From: Kitasatospora sp. NBC_01250
Lineage (GTDB): Bacteria; Actinomycetota; Actinomycetes; Streptomycetales; Streptomycetaceae
Assembly (NCBI RefSeq): GCF_036226465.1
Contig: NZ_CP108476.1
Span: 4,526,001-4,590,000 of the forward strand
Reading direction: 5' to 3'
Length of the DNA stretch: 64,000 nucleotides
Within the stretch, counting starts at the first letter, position 1; each line of letters opens with the position of its first letter. The notes under the pieces were generated by a model. That model was not told the DNA's origin and ran no database searches. It worked only from the letters and a program-made list of their open reading frames with translations. The position numbers and the translations under genes are program-made. Below are positions 7,625 to 15,532 of this stretch, piece by piece.

Positions 7625-8899
7625 TCACTTGGCGGTGGCCAGGTCTTGCTCGGACGCCTCGGGGGCCTCGTCAGGCTGCCTGGGGTCGGGCAGCCGGGCT
7701 GCGCGCAGTGCGGGGTTGGCGAGAGCCAGGGCCACGACGATTGCTTCCAGGATTCCGCTGATGAGGAAGGCTGTACTGATGCTCGTGGCGCGGGCTATGG
7801 AGGCGAAGAGCAGGAAGGAGACAGGGGTGAGTCCCACGGTGGTGAAGCTGACGAGGCTCATGACGCGGCCGATGTAGCTCTTGTCGGCGGTTGCCTGGAC
7901 CAGGCCGATGAGCAGGGAACTGGCCGGGCCCAGGGTAAAGCCGACAGCTGCGGCGACCAGGGCAGTGGCGACTGGCTGGTTGACGTATCCGAGGGCGACA
8001 AGCAGGGGCGTCTGGAAGGCGACCCAGCTCAGGCCTGCCACAGCGGCATGGCGTGTGGGGCGGCGTAGGACGACGGTCATGGCACCGATGACGGCACCGG
8101 CTCCGAAGCTTCCTTGGATGGCTCCGAAAGTGGTGGCCGGCCAGTGGTGGTTGTGGATCAACAGGGGCAGGCCGACGCTGAAGGACCCCATGATGGTGAA
8201 GTTGAGGCAGGCGATCGTGACGATGAGGATCGCCAGCACGGGGTGGCACAGGATGTAGCGGATGCCTGCTTTGGCTCCGGTGTTGGTGTGTTCGGTGGGT
8301 TCCGGGCGTTCGGGCAGGCGGACTCTGAGGAGGGCGACCAGGGCGAGCGCGAAGACAACGGCACAGGCGGTGGTGGCGCCGGCGGTTCCGCCGAGTGCGA
8401 TGAGGAGACCTGCGGCAGGGCCTCCCGCCACGGTGCCAACGCGCTGCATGGTCTGGAGGAGACCGGTGACGCGAGGAAGCTGCTCGGGTGGAGCGATCAG
8501 GGCCGGGACGGCACCAAGGGCCGGAACGTTGATGGCGTCGATCGCGCCGAACACCAGGGCGACGGCGAGCAGCGGGACCCAGGCGTGAGGAGCCGCCGCT
8601 GCGGCCAGGGTGGCGCCGAGCATGATCGCGATGCGTGCTGCCTGGGTGGAGAGGGCGAGTTGGCGGATGCCCAGGCGGTCGACCAGGCTGCCGCCCAGGA
8701 GCATGAGCAGGGCGCGGGGGACGGTACCCGCACCCATAACGATGCCGGTGAGGACGGGTCTGCCGAGCTGTCCGGCGGACCAGCCCAGCGCGGTAAGCCA
8801 GAGCTGATCACCCGTCATGGACAGGGTGTACGCACTGATGAAGCTGCCTATGTTTCGGCCCGGACTGTCCCGGCCGCTGTCGGGCTGTGTGCTGGTCAT
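7625..8899 (-). CDS. MFS exporter of the RiPP-like locus
   Basis: 424 residues with about 12 hydrophobic segments, in the macrolide-efflux/enterobactin-exporter style of MFS proteins (SAYTLSMTGDQLWLTALGW; GGSLVDRLGIRQL). It overlaps the ArsR-type gene by ATGA, so the two are co-translated. It probably exports the modified peptide encoded nearby or confers immunity to it. Confidence 0.8.
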   Translation of the reverse strand: MTSTQPDSGRDSPGRNIGSFISAYTLSMTGDQLWLTALGWSAGQLGRPVLTGIVMGAGTVPRALLMLLGGSLVDRLGIRQLALSTQAARIAIMLGATLAAAAAPHAWVPLLAVALVFGAIDAINVPALGAVPALIAPPEQLPRVTGLLQTMQRVGTVAGGPAAGLLIALGGTAGATTACAVVFALALVALLRVRLPERPEPTEHTNTGAKAGIRYILCHPVLAILIVTIACLNFTIMGSFSVGLPLLIHNHHWPATTFGAIQGSFGAGAVIGAMTVVLRRPTRHAAVAGLSWVAFQTPLLVALGYVNQPVATALVAAAVGFTLGPASSLLIGLVQATADKSYIGRVMSLVSFTTVGLTPVSFLLFASIARATSISTAFLISGILEAIVVALALANPALRAARLPDPRQPDEAPEASEQDLATAK

Positions 8900-9507
8900 G
8901 GCTGCTCCGGGAAGGCATAAGCGAAGACGAAGATGGGACGGCGGGCTTCTGGGCCGCTCATGACCTGGTCAGGGGTTGAGCCGGCGATCGCATTGCGGCC
9001 GTGTTCGCACCACTTGGAGATGACGTCCTGCATCTCCCGAGTCATCTGTTCGAGTTCGGATGCGGTGAGGGTGGCGACGGCGTCGGTGGTGTAGGCGGCC
9101 TGCTGCCAGGCTGCTTCCTCGGTGGGCCGGCTGTCCCACCAGGTGCGCAGCCGCTCGTGCTGGCGGTTGAGCATGAGGGTCTCGAGCCGGCGTTCTGCTT
9201 CACGGCCGGCCTCTGTGTCGGCGAGAGTTTCGGAGGACCAGCGGACGCCACCGGTGATGGCACGCCACCATCGCTCCCGGCCGTCCTGTTGGAGCTCGGG
9301 GGCTTCCTCGACGTAGCCGTAGCGGGCCAGCTCGTGCAGGTGGTAGCTGAGGTGCCCGGGTGTCGCGCTCACGATCTGCCCCAGGCGAGAGGCCGTGGAG
9401 GGGCCTCGGGTGAGTAGCAGTTCGTACATGCGCCAGCGCAGAGGGTGTGTCATGGCCCGCAGGGTCTGCAGGTCGCTGATGGGGGGAGTACGGCCGTCGC
9501 TCACCAT
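8896..9507 (-). CDS. ArsR-type winged-helix regulator
   Basis: 203 residues starting MVSDGRTPPISD (ATG at 9507). The winged helix lies at residues ~15-80 (RAMTHPLRWRMYELLL; ATPGHLSYHLHELARYGYV), and the C-terminal part is helical. It is coupled to the exporter gene, so it likely represses the exporter until a ligand appears. An 18-bp perfect palindrome 30 bases upstream of the start is the probable operator. No metal-binding Cys motif is visible, so a non-metal ligand is more likely. Confidence 0.8.
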   Translation of the reverse strand: MVSDGRTPPISDLQTLRAMTHPLRWRMYELLLTRGPSTASRLGQIVSATPGHLSYHLHELARYGYVEEAPELQQDGRERWWRAITGGVRWSSETLADTEAGREAERRLETLMLNRQHERLRTWWDSRPTEEAAWQQAAYTTDAVATLTASELEQMTREMQDVISKWCEHGRNAIAGSTPDQVMSGPEARRPIFVFAYAFPEQP

Positions 9508-9538
9508 GCGTCCGAGGGTAGAGCTGCCGACAAAGATT

Positions 9539-9556
9539 GCACAAGAATTCTTGTGC
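9539..9556. promoter_or_regulatory. 18-bp palindromic operator
   Basis: GCACAAGAATTCTTGTGC is a perfect dyad located about 30 bases upstream of the ArsR-type gene start. Autoregulation by that protein is the simplest reading. A related dyad with the same CAAGA/TCTTG arms occurs at 11412-11437. Confidence 0.65.
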
Positions 9557-9708
9557 TTCTGGGTGAGTATGCCTTCACCTGGCTCCACCGGGCTTCACGG
9601 CCCACGCGAGCCTGGCTGATGTGCAGTCATACGACTTGTCCATATGCATTGTTGGGCGTACCCGGCTTCGCACAACCGCTCCTGGTGGAAGCGGCTGCCC
9701 GCTGCGGA

Positions 9709-11055
9709 TCAGATCGGCTGCATCTCGTTCAGCTGAGCGGTGACGTCGAAACGTCCCTGCAGGTTCGTCTTGAACGACGGACAGGTGACAGTGCCCTCGC
9801 GCCACTGCTTGGGACAGAATCCGCCACAGACGGGAAAGAAAAGGCAGCGGTCGCACGGTGATTCGCCCCCGCGTTCCACGCTGTCGTACCAGTCGTCGAA
9901 CTCACCCAGCGGCCTGGCCTGCTGGACCGGGTGGGTGTCGACGTGAGCGAGAGCGCGGTTCTGCTCGGCTTCGGGAACCAGCGGATGCTCACTGCAGGAG
10001 AAGACGTTGCCGGTGCTGCTGATGATCTCGGCAGAGCGGGTGACAGCGACACACACCGTCTTCTTGGCTTCGCCGGGCAGCGTCTGGAAGCGCAGATCGA
10101 GCTCCGTCATCAAGCGCATCCACTCCAGCTCCTGCTCGGCGAACCCCGCGCGGGCGACCTGCAGTTCACTGACATCGTTGCCCCAGGAGTGAACCTCATG
10201 GATGCTGAATACGACGCGGTCGTCCGCCATGCCGGCCTCCGCCATGAGGCGTAGGTACTCCTCCACGTAGGCGGCGTTGTCGCGGCTGACGTTGGTGCGC
10301 AGGCCGATGGTCAGGCCTTCCAGGCCAGGCTCGCGGAGGACCTGCTGGACCACGCGGACGATGTGCTGGAAGGAGCCCTTGCCGTTCTTCAGGGGGCGGT
10401 GCACGTCGTGGATCCGCTGCGGGCCGTCAAGGGTGATCTCGGCGTGGACGACCCTGCACTCGTGGTGCAGAGTGGCCAACCGCTCCATGGTCAGCAGGGA
10501 GCCGTTGGTGACGATGTGGGCCTTGTAGTCCACCCCATGCTCGTCGGCGGCCTCGATCAGGGGTCGGGAGAGTTCCCGGATGACCGGGTAGCCGGCCATT
10601 GGCTCGCCACCGAACCATCCGATCTCGACCGCCTTGGTGGTGGGCCGGGCGATGCCGGCGGCCACCCGGCGTACGACCGCGTCCCGGTGGTTCGGCTCCA
10701 GACGCTTGCGCGTGTGCGCCTGGCCGCAGTAGGTGCAGCCCATGTTGCAGTAGGAAGTCGGCAACAGGGCGTAGGTGAGCTTCGAGCGGTCGGCCGCGGC
10801 GGCGCGACGCTCGGCCAGTAGGTCCGAGAGTTCATCGCTCTGCTCGTCGACGAGGGCCTGAGCCGCGGTCAGACCCTCGCGCACCTCGTCGGCCAGAGCA
10901 GCGAGGTCACCCTCTCGCAGCAGGCCGACGACCTCAGCCATGACCGGCAGTACCAGCCCCGTGCGCGTCGCGTACAGCAGCTGCCATGCATCGCCGTCGC
11001 TGTCCCGGTAGGTGTGGTCGCTGAACGCCACGTATCGACTGACCTTCTGACCCAT
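9709..11055 (-). CDS. Radical SAM/SPASM peptide-modifying enzyme
   Basis: 448 residues. The radical SAM motif is CX3CX2C (C103-NMG-C107-TY-C110). GGEP-like (WFGGEPM) and ITLDGP segments of peptide maturases follow. A C-terminal SPASM region carries CDRCLFFPVCGGFCPKQW, which would hold auxiliary Fe-S clusters. The N-terminal ~90 residues may bind the precursor. It is encoded just downstream of a 24-residue peptide gene on the same strand, separated by an attenuator hairpin. Start ATG 11055 follows AAGAGGAG. It most likely installs a cross-link or other change in the peptides encoded at 11140 and 12329. The residue modified is unknown. Confidence 0.85.
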   Translation of the reverse strand: MGQKVSRYVAFSDHTYRDSDGDAWQLLYATRTGLVLPVMAEVVGLLREGDLAALADEVREGLTAAQALVDEQSDELSDLLAERRAAAADRSKLTYALLPTSYCNMGCTYCGQAHTRKRLEPNHRDAVVRRVAAGIARPTTKAVEIGWFGGEPMAGYPVIRELSRPLIEAADEHGVDYKAHIVTNGSLLTMERLATLHHECRVVHAEITLDGPQRIHDVHRPLKNGKGSFQHIVRVVQQVLREPGLEGLTIGLRTNVSRDNAAYVEEYLRLMAEAGMADDRVVFSIHEVHSWGNDVSELQVARAGFAEQELEWMRLMTELDLRFQTLPGEAKKTVCVAVTRSAEIISSTGNVFSCSEHPLVPEAEQNRALAHVDTHPVQQARPLGEFDDWYDSVERGGESPCDRCLFFPVCGGFCPKQWREGTVTCPSFKTNLQGRFDVTAQLNEMQPI

Positions 11056-11082
11056 CGACTCCTCTTTCAGCTGGTCATGCGG

Positions 11083-11118
11083 AGGGCTGTGGCCGCCCGG
11101 GAGGCGACCACAGCCCCT
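11083..11118 (-). terminator. Attenuator hairpin between peptide gene and radical SAM gene
   Basis: Arms 11084-11097 and 11103-11116 pair over 13 positions with one mismatch. Partial read-through here would give more precursor than enzyme mRNA, as is common in RiPP operons. Confidence 0.6.
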
Positions 11119-11139
11119 CAACAGCGCTACTGACCAGGG

Positions 11140-11214
11140 TCAGCCGCAGATGAAGTTGCCCGCGTTGCCCTTGGCAGTGTTGCTGGTCTTCGCGGTGGCC
11201 AGAGCCTTCTTCAT
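11140..11214 (-). CDS. 24-residue RiPP precursor peptide (copy 1)
   Basis: ATG 11214, stop 11140. It begins MKKALATAKTSN and ends GNFICG. A GGGGAACGCC purine-rich stretch precedes the start. It shares length, the MKxALAxAK start, an Asn near the C-terminus and the terminal Cys-Gly with the peptide at 12329-12403, on the opposite strand. Immediately downstream are an attenuator and the radical SAM/SPASM gene, so it is the likely substrate. The conserved C-terminal N-x-x-C-G is the obvious candidate core. Confidence 0.75.
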   Translation of the reverse strand: MKKALATAKTSNTAKGNAGNFICG

Positions 11215-11277
11215 GGCGTTCCCCTCTCATTGGATGCGGCGCGAACTGCGACCGCGGAGATCACTCTGCCCGGCCCG

Positions 11278-11328
11278 CGTCTCGCCATCGTCGCCTTGCC
11301 GTCTCCCCAGCGTCTCCGCGGTGTCGCC
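11278..11328. promoter_or_regulatory. Five 11-bp-spaced heptamers, SARP operator of the RiPP locus
   Basis: Heptamers CGTCTCG, CGTCGCC, CGTCTCC, CGTCTCC and TGTCGCC start at 11278, 11289, 11300, 11311 and 11322, an exact 11-bp period. They sit between the divergent peptide gene (minus) and SARP gene (plus). On the minus strand a possible -10 (AGAGTG) follows after 10 bases. The motif differs from the GTCAG boxes of the azoxy cluster, suggesting a different SARP, most simply the neighbouring one. Confidence 0.65.
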
Positions 11329-11411
11329 ACATCACCTCTACACAAGTCGCCTCGGACTGGCTACTGCTGACTGCTCATTCGCTCCAAAGCACCGCATATC
11401 GGCACAACACA

Positions 11412-11437
11412 CAAGAGAGATTGCGCAAAAAATCTTG
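11412..11437. promoter_or_regulatory. Interrupted palindrome upstream of the SARP gene
   Basis: CAAGA, TTGCGCAA and TCTTG are arranged symmetrically around 11424/11425. The outer arms match the arms of the palindrome at 9539-9556, so the ArsR-type protein may also bind here and link control of exporter and activator. Confidence 0.4.
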
Positions 11438-11522
11438 CCGACCTAGGCATAGTCCGTGCACCGTAGTACTTTCGGCACGTTCGGTGACGGGGTTTCATCG
11501 GCACTCAACGGAGGTTCCACTG

Positions 11523-12248
11523 GTGCGCATCTCGCTGTCCCTACTCCCAAGCTTCAGCTGTCGCAGCGGCCTCGACGTCCACACGATCAGTCCCGCCGGA
11601 CAACGGATCCTCGCCGCTGCCGCGCTGGAGGACGGGCCGATCAGCCGCGACGTCCTCACCACCAGGTTGTGGCCCGACCTGACAGCCAGCCGTGCATCCG
11701 CCCGACTGCGGCAGGGCTTGTGGCGGCTGAACAGGAGTGTTCCTGGGGGCGGGCTGCTGACAGTGAGTTCCACGTCCGTTGCGCTCGCCGACGATGTCCA
11801 TCTCGACTACCGGGCGGCCACCGACCTGTACGACACATGGGCCTGCCAGGGCATCCCCCACGGCGAGTTGCGCAAATCAGCGCGGCCCTGGTGCAGCTAC
11901 TTCAAACATCCCCTGCTCGCCGGCTGGGACGAGGAATGGCTCACCCCGGGCCAGGAGCAGTGGGATACCCGTCGACTGCGCGCCCTCGAAGATCTCTCCA
12001 GGGCCTGCCTCGACGCCGGCGAACTTCTCCTGGCCACCGAGGTCGCCGACACTGCGGCCGAGGTCGATCCCTTGCGCGAAGGCCCGCGCAGAATCGCCAT
12101 CGAGGCGATGGTGCGAGCCGGAGAGATCGCCACCGCCCACCGCCGCTACCAGCAGTTCGAACAGCAACTGGATGACGAACTCGGCATCAGGCCCAGCCCC
12201 GCCACCAGCGCGCTCCTTCGGACCCCGGCGCGTCTCGTGGCGGTGTGA
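11523..12248 (+). CDS. SARP-family transcriptional activator
   Basis: 241 residues. The N-terminal winged helix (QRILAAAALEDGPISRDVLT; RLRQGLWRLNRSVPG) precedes a bacterial transcriptional activation domain with TPR-like helices (LRALEDLSRACLDAGELL; RYQQFEQQLDDELGIRPSP). I chose GTG 11523 because GGAGG stands 8-9 bases upstream. SARPs bind 11-bp direct repeats near -35. Such repeats lie upstream at 11278-11328. It probably activates the two peptide genes and itself. It might also act on the azoxy cluster, but the repeat sequences differ. Confidence 0.8.
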   Translation: MRISLSLLPSFSCRSGLDVHTISPAGQRILAAAALEDGPISRDVLTTRLWPDLTASRASARLRQGLWRLNRSVPGGGLLTVSSTSVALADDVHLDYRAATDLYDTWACQGIPHGELRKSARPWCSYFKHPLLAGWDEEWLTPGQEQWDTRRLRALEDLSRACLDAGELLLATEVADTAAEVDPLREGPRRIAIEAMVRAGEIATAHRRYQQFEQQLDDELGIRPSPATSALLRTPARLVAV

Positions 12249-12328
12249 GCCCGCAGACCCGCCCTCGCTCCCAGGTGCAACGGCGTCCCCGCGCCCGACG
12301 ACACATCACAGAGACAACGGAAGCAGCC

Positions 12329-12403
12329 ATGAAGAACGCACTCGCTGTAGCAAAGAGCCACACCTCCCGCGATACCAAGGTGTCGAACCTCGCCTGCGGA
12401 TAG
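12329..12403 (+). CDS. 24-residue RiPP precursor peptide (copy 2)
   Basis: Begins MKNALAVAKSH and ends VSNLACG. It is exactly the same length as the peptide at 11140-11214 and shares M-K-x-A-L-A-x-A-K and the terminal Cys-Gly. GGAAGCAG precedes the ATG. It lies 80 bases downstream of the SARP gene and upstream of a strong terminator. It is likely a second substrate of the same radical SAM enzyme, in trans. Confidence 0.7.
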   Translation: MKNALAVAKSHTSRDTKVSNLACG

Positions 12404-12500
12404 ACGCTCAACACGGGCTTCGCTTCCCGGGCTGTACCACTGCAGACCCGAGGAGCTGCTCACTGGGAACACTGCTGGCCATTGCCCGTGCCTGACCTTC

Positions 12501-12545
12501 AGCAGCAGGGCCCAGCCGGATCTCCCCCGGCCGGGCCCTGCTGCT
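12501..12545. terminator. Bidirectional terminator between peptide 2 and serS
   Basis: AGCAGCAGGGCCC (12501-12513) pairs exactly with GGGCCCTGCTGCT (12533-12545) around a 19-base loop. It separates the RiPP-like locus from the convergent end of the azoxy minus-strand operon. Confidence 0.75.
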
Positions 12546-12568
12546 GTGCGCGATCCCTGGTCCTTCTC

Positions 12569-13855
12569 CTAGTCCGTCGAGGTGCCGCCGCCCGGGAGCA
12601 GGCGGCGGAAGCCGGTGTAGAGGATCAGCGCGTCCGGCAGGAGCACCGAGCCGTCCTCCTGGAGGCCCTGCTCCAGGAGGGCTGCGACGGTGCGGCCGAT
12701 CGGGAGGGCGGAGCCGTTGAGGGTGGCGGCGGGGCCCTTGCGGCCGTCCGGGGTCTTGTAGCGGATGCCGGCCCGGCGGGCCTGGAAGGTGCCGCAGTCG
12801 GAGACCGAGGAGATCTCGCGGTAGGAGTCGCTGCCGGGCAGCCAGACCTCGATGTCGTAGGTGACCCGGGCCGAGAAGCCCAGGTCGCCGGCGGGCAACT
12901 GGACGACGCGGTAGCTGAGTTCGAGCAGCTTCAGGCACTGCTCGGCGTGCCCCACCATCAGCTCGAACTGGTGCGGCGCGTCCTCGGGGGCGCAGATCCG
13001 GACCAGCTCGACCTTCTCGAACTGGTGCAGCCGCAGCACCCCGCGGGTGTCGCGGCCGTATGCGCCGGCCTCCGCGCGGAAGCAGGGGGTGCGGGCGGTG
13101 AAGGCCTGCGGCAGCTCGCGGCTGTCCAGGGTCTGGCCGGCCACCATGTTGGTCAGCGGCACCTCGGCGGTGGGGATGAGGAAGAGCTCGCGACCGCCGA
13201 CCGAGGTCGCGAACAGGTCCTCCTCGAACTTGGGCAGCTGGCCGGTGCCGGTCATCGTCTCCCGGTTCACCAGGTAGGGCACCGCGTACTCGGTGTAGCC
13301 CTGCTCCTGGGTGTGCAGGTCCAGGAAGAAGTCCGACAGGGCCCGTTCCAGGCGGGCCCCGGCGCCGCGGCTGAGGTGGAACCGGGCGCCGGAGAGCCGG
13401 GCGGCCGTCTTGGTGTCGAAGATGCCGAGGTCCTCGCCGATGTCGGCGTGGTGGCGTGGTGTCACGCCGGGGGTGCGGACGGTCGGGCCGATCCGCCGCA
13501 GTTCCACCGCCTCCTTCTCGGAGTCGCCGTCGGGCACCGAGTCCAGCGGGATGTTCGGGATCCCGAGCGCGAGTTCCTCGAACTCCTCCTCGGCAGTGCG
13601 GACTTCGGCCTCGGCCAGCTGGGTGCGGGCGCGCAGTTCGCGGGCCGCCTCCTTGGCCTCCTCGGTCGGCGGGCCGGCCTTGCGGGCCCGCGCCGCGGCG
13701 TTGGCCTCGGCGCGCAGCCCGTCGACCACGCCCTGGGCCTCGGCCCGGCGCCGGTAGGCGGCGGCGAAGGCCTCGCGGTCGAAGGCGAACCTGCGGCGGG
13801 CCAGGCGGCGCACCGCCTCCGGGTCCCTCTCGATCAGCTCGCGCGGATCATGCAT
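12569..13855 (-). CDS. serS: Seryl-tRNA synthetase, cluster copy (VlmL-like)
   Basis: 428 residues, normal SerRS length. An N-terminal coiled-coil arm (residues ~25-100, basic/acidic heptads) grips the long variable arm of serine tRNAs. The class II core has motif 2 (FRAEAGAYGRDTRGVLRLHQ) and a motif 3-like GSALPIGRTVAALLE. It is the last gene of a ten-gene minus-strand run of azoxy genes and overlaps the permease stop. Valanimycin uses a dedicated SerRS (VlmL) to supply seryl-tRNA to VlmA. Here a tRNA-Ser-like gene and a VlmA-like transferase lie in the same locus. A housekeeping copy is expected elsewhere but cannot be seen here. Confidence 0.9.
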   Translation of the reverse strand: MHDPRELIERDPEAVRRLARRRFAFDREAFAAAYRRRAEAQGVVDGLRAEANAAARARKAGPPTEEAKEAARELRARTQLAEAEVRTAEEEFEELALGIPNIPLDSVPDGDSEKEAVELRRIGPTVRTPGVTPRHHADIGEDLGIFDTKTAARLSGARFHLSRGAGARLERALSDFFLDLHTQEQGYTEYAVPYLVNRETMTGTGQLPKFEEDLFATSVGGRELFLIPTAEVPLTNMVAGQTLDSRELPQAFTARTPCFRAEAGAYGRDTRGVLRLHQFEKVELVRICAPEDAPHQFELMVGHAEQCLKLLELSYRVVQLPAGDLGFSARVTYDIEVWLPGSDSYREISSVSDCGTFQARRAGIRYKTPDGRKGPAATLNGSALPIGRTVAALLEQGLQEDGSVLLPDALILYTGFRRLLPGGGTSTD

Positions 13856-15491
13856 GGCGTTCTCCGGAATCACCGTGGGACATGGACAGGACCGCGCCCG
13901 CCGCGACCGCCGCCGCCAGGTCGGCGTCGACATCGATCGCGGGCGCTTGGACAGCAGCAGGGACGGGAGCAGGAGCGGGGACAGCAGCAGGAGCGGGGAC
14001 GGGAGCAGGAGCGGGGACAGCAACAGGAGCTGCGACCGGCGCGGTCACCAGGTGCGCCGTGCCCAGCCGCTGGTACGTCGCGCGGCGGGCCGAGCGCAGC
14101 CAGGCGGCGGCCAGCAGGCCGAACACCACCACGGCGACCACCAGCCACGGCAGGTCGGCCACCAGCACGTTGGTCGAACCGGTCAGCATGCTGAAGTTGC
14201 CCACCACCAGCCACACCGAGGCGACCAGCCCGGCGAAGCCGAGCAGCGGGATGACCGCCTCGCGCAGCCAGCTCCCGCCGCGGGCGCCGCCGCGCAGCCG
14301 CGCCACCACCACCGACAGCGCGGCCACCGCCTGGAGCACCACGATGCCCAGCGTGCCCAGGCCCAGCATGCTGGTGGTCATCGAGGTGTACGGGTTGAGC
14401 CCGGCCAGCGCGAAGACGGCGGCCACCACCACGGTCAGCACGGTCTGCACCACGCTGGCGCGGTGCGGCGAGGCGAACTTCGGGTGCTGCTCGGCCAGTC
14501 CGGCCGGGAGCAGCCCGTCGGCCGCCAGCACCTGGGCGTAGCGGTTGGCGGCGCTGTGCAGCGCGAGGGTGGCGGCGAACAGGCTGGTGCAGAGCATCAC
14601 CTGCAGGCAGGTGCCGCCGACCGTGCCGAGGTAGCTGTTGCCGAGGTCGAAGAAGAGGTTGCCCAGCTCGTTGCCGGCCACCTCCTTGAGCTTGCCGGTG
14701 CCGACCGCGCCCACCGCCAGCCAGCTGGTCAGCGCGTAGAAGCCGGCGATCAGCAGCACCGCGCCGTAGGTGGCGCGCGGCACGCTGCGCTGCGGGTCCT
14801 TGGCCTCCTTGCCGTACAGGGCGGCCGACTCGAAGCCGATGAACGAGACGAACGCGAACATCAGCGCCACACCGGTGCCCGGGCCGGTCATGCTGTGCTC
14901 GGAGAACGAGGAGGCCGGCAGCGCGTGGGTGCCGTGCTTGACCAGGATCGCGATGTCCAGCGCGAACAGGATCCCGATCTCGCCGAGCATCAGCAGGGCC
15001 AGCAGCCTGGCGCTGGCCCCGATCTCGCGGTAGCCGAAGACGGCCACCAGCGCGATCCCCACCGCGGCGCACCACTCCCAGGGCAGGTTGAGGCCGTGCT
15101 GGGCCAGGATGATCTGGGTGAAGTAGCCCAGCGCGCCGGCCAGTCCGATGGTGGCGCAGTTGTAGGAGAGCAGGGCGAGGTATCCGGTCGCCACCGCCGG
15201 CGGCCGGCCGAGGTCGGCCGCCGTGGAGGCGTAGAAGCCGCCCGAGCCGCCCGTGCGGCGGGCGCTGACCGCGTACCCCACCGAGAAGCAGAGCAGGGTG
15301 ATGCCGGCGAAGGCGAAGGCCGCCGGCACCCCCGCCCCGTTCCCGAAGGCGAACGCCAGCGGCACCGTGCCGACCATGGCCGACAGCGGTGCCGCCGCGG
15401 CGACGATGAGGAAGAGGATGTGACGGGTGGTCAGCCGGCCGGCCGGAGCGGCCGGGGCCTCCGGCCGGCGGGTGGGTCTGTTGTCGGGCAT
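13848..15491 (-). CDS. APC-family amino-acid permease
   Basis: 547 residues with about 12 membrane segments and APC signatures (AAAAPLSAMVGTVPLAFAFG; FVSFIGFESAALYGKEAKDP). Its stop overlaps the serS start by eight bases (ATGCATGA). The C-terminus carries a low-complexity Ala/Pro/Val tail encoded by near-repeats at about 13945-14035. It probably imports an amino acid used by the pathway, with serine an attractive guess given serS, though specificity is not readable. Confidence 0.85.
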   Translation of the reverse strand: MPDNRPTRRPEAPAAPAGRLTTRHILFLIVAAAAPLSAMVGTVPLAFAFGNGAGVPAAFAFAGITLLCFSVGYAVSARRTGGSGGFYASTAADLGRPPAVATGYLALLSYNCATIGLAGALGYFTQIILAQHGLNLPWEWCAAVGIALVAVFGYREIGASARLLALLMLGEIGILFALDIAILVKHGTHALPASSFSEHSMTGPGTGVALMFAFVSFIGFESAALYGKEAKDPQRSVPRATYGAVLLIAGFYALTSWLAVGAVGTGKLKEVAGNELGNLFFDLGNSYLGTVGGTCLQVMLCTSLFAATLALHSAANRYAQVLAADGLLPAGLAEQHPKFASPHRASVVQTVLTVVVAAVFALAGLNPYTSMTTSMLGLGTLGIVVLQAVAALSVVVARLRGGARGGSWLREAVIPLLGFAGLVASVWLVVGNFSMLTGSTNVLVADLPWLVVAVVVFGLLAAAWLRSARRATYQRLGTAHLVTAPVAAPVAVPAPAPVPAPAAVPAPAPVPAAVQAPAIDVDADLAAAVAAGAVLSMSHGDSGERHA

Positions 15492-15532
15492 GGCAGCTCC
15501 AGGAGGAGGGGCGGGGGTGGGCCGGGGGAGGG

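Noticed and set aside
11523..12248. SARP at 11523 as the azoxy cluster activator
   Set aside because: Possible but not preferred. The repeats next to it have a CGTCTCC core, while all azoxy boxes have GTCAG, and it sits inside the peptide locus.
13945..14035. Short direct repeats as a CRISPR or regulatory array
   Set aside because: The near-repeats encode the Ala/Pro/Val tail of the permease in frame. No spacer structure is present. I saw no CRISPR array anywhere in the window.
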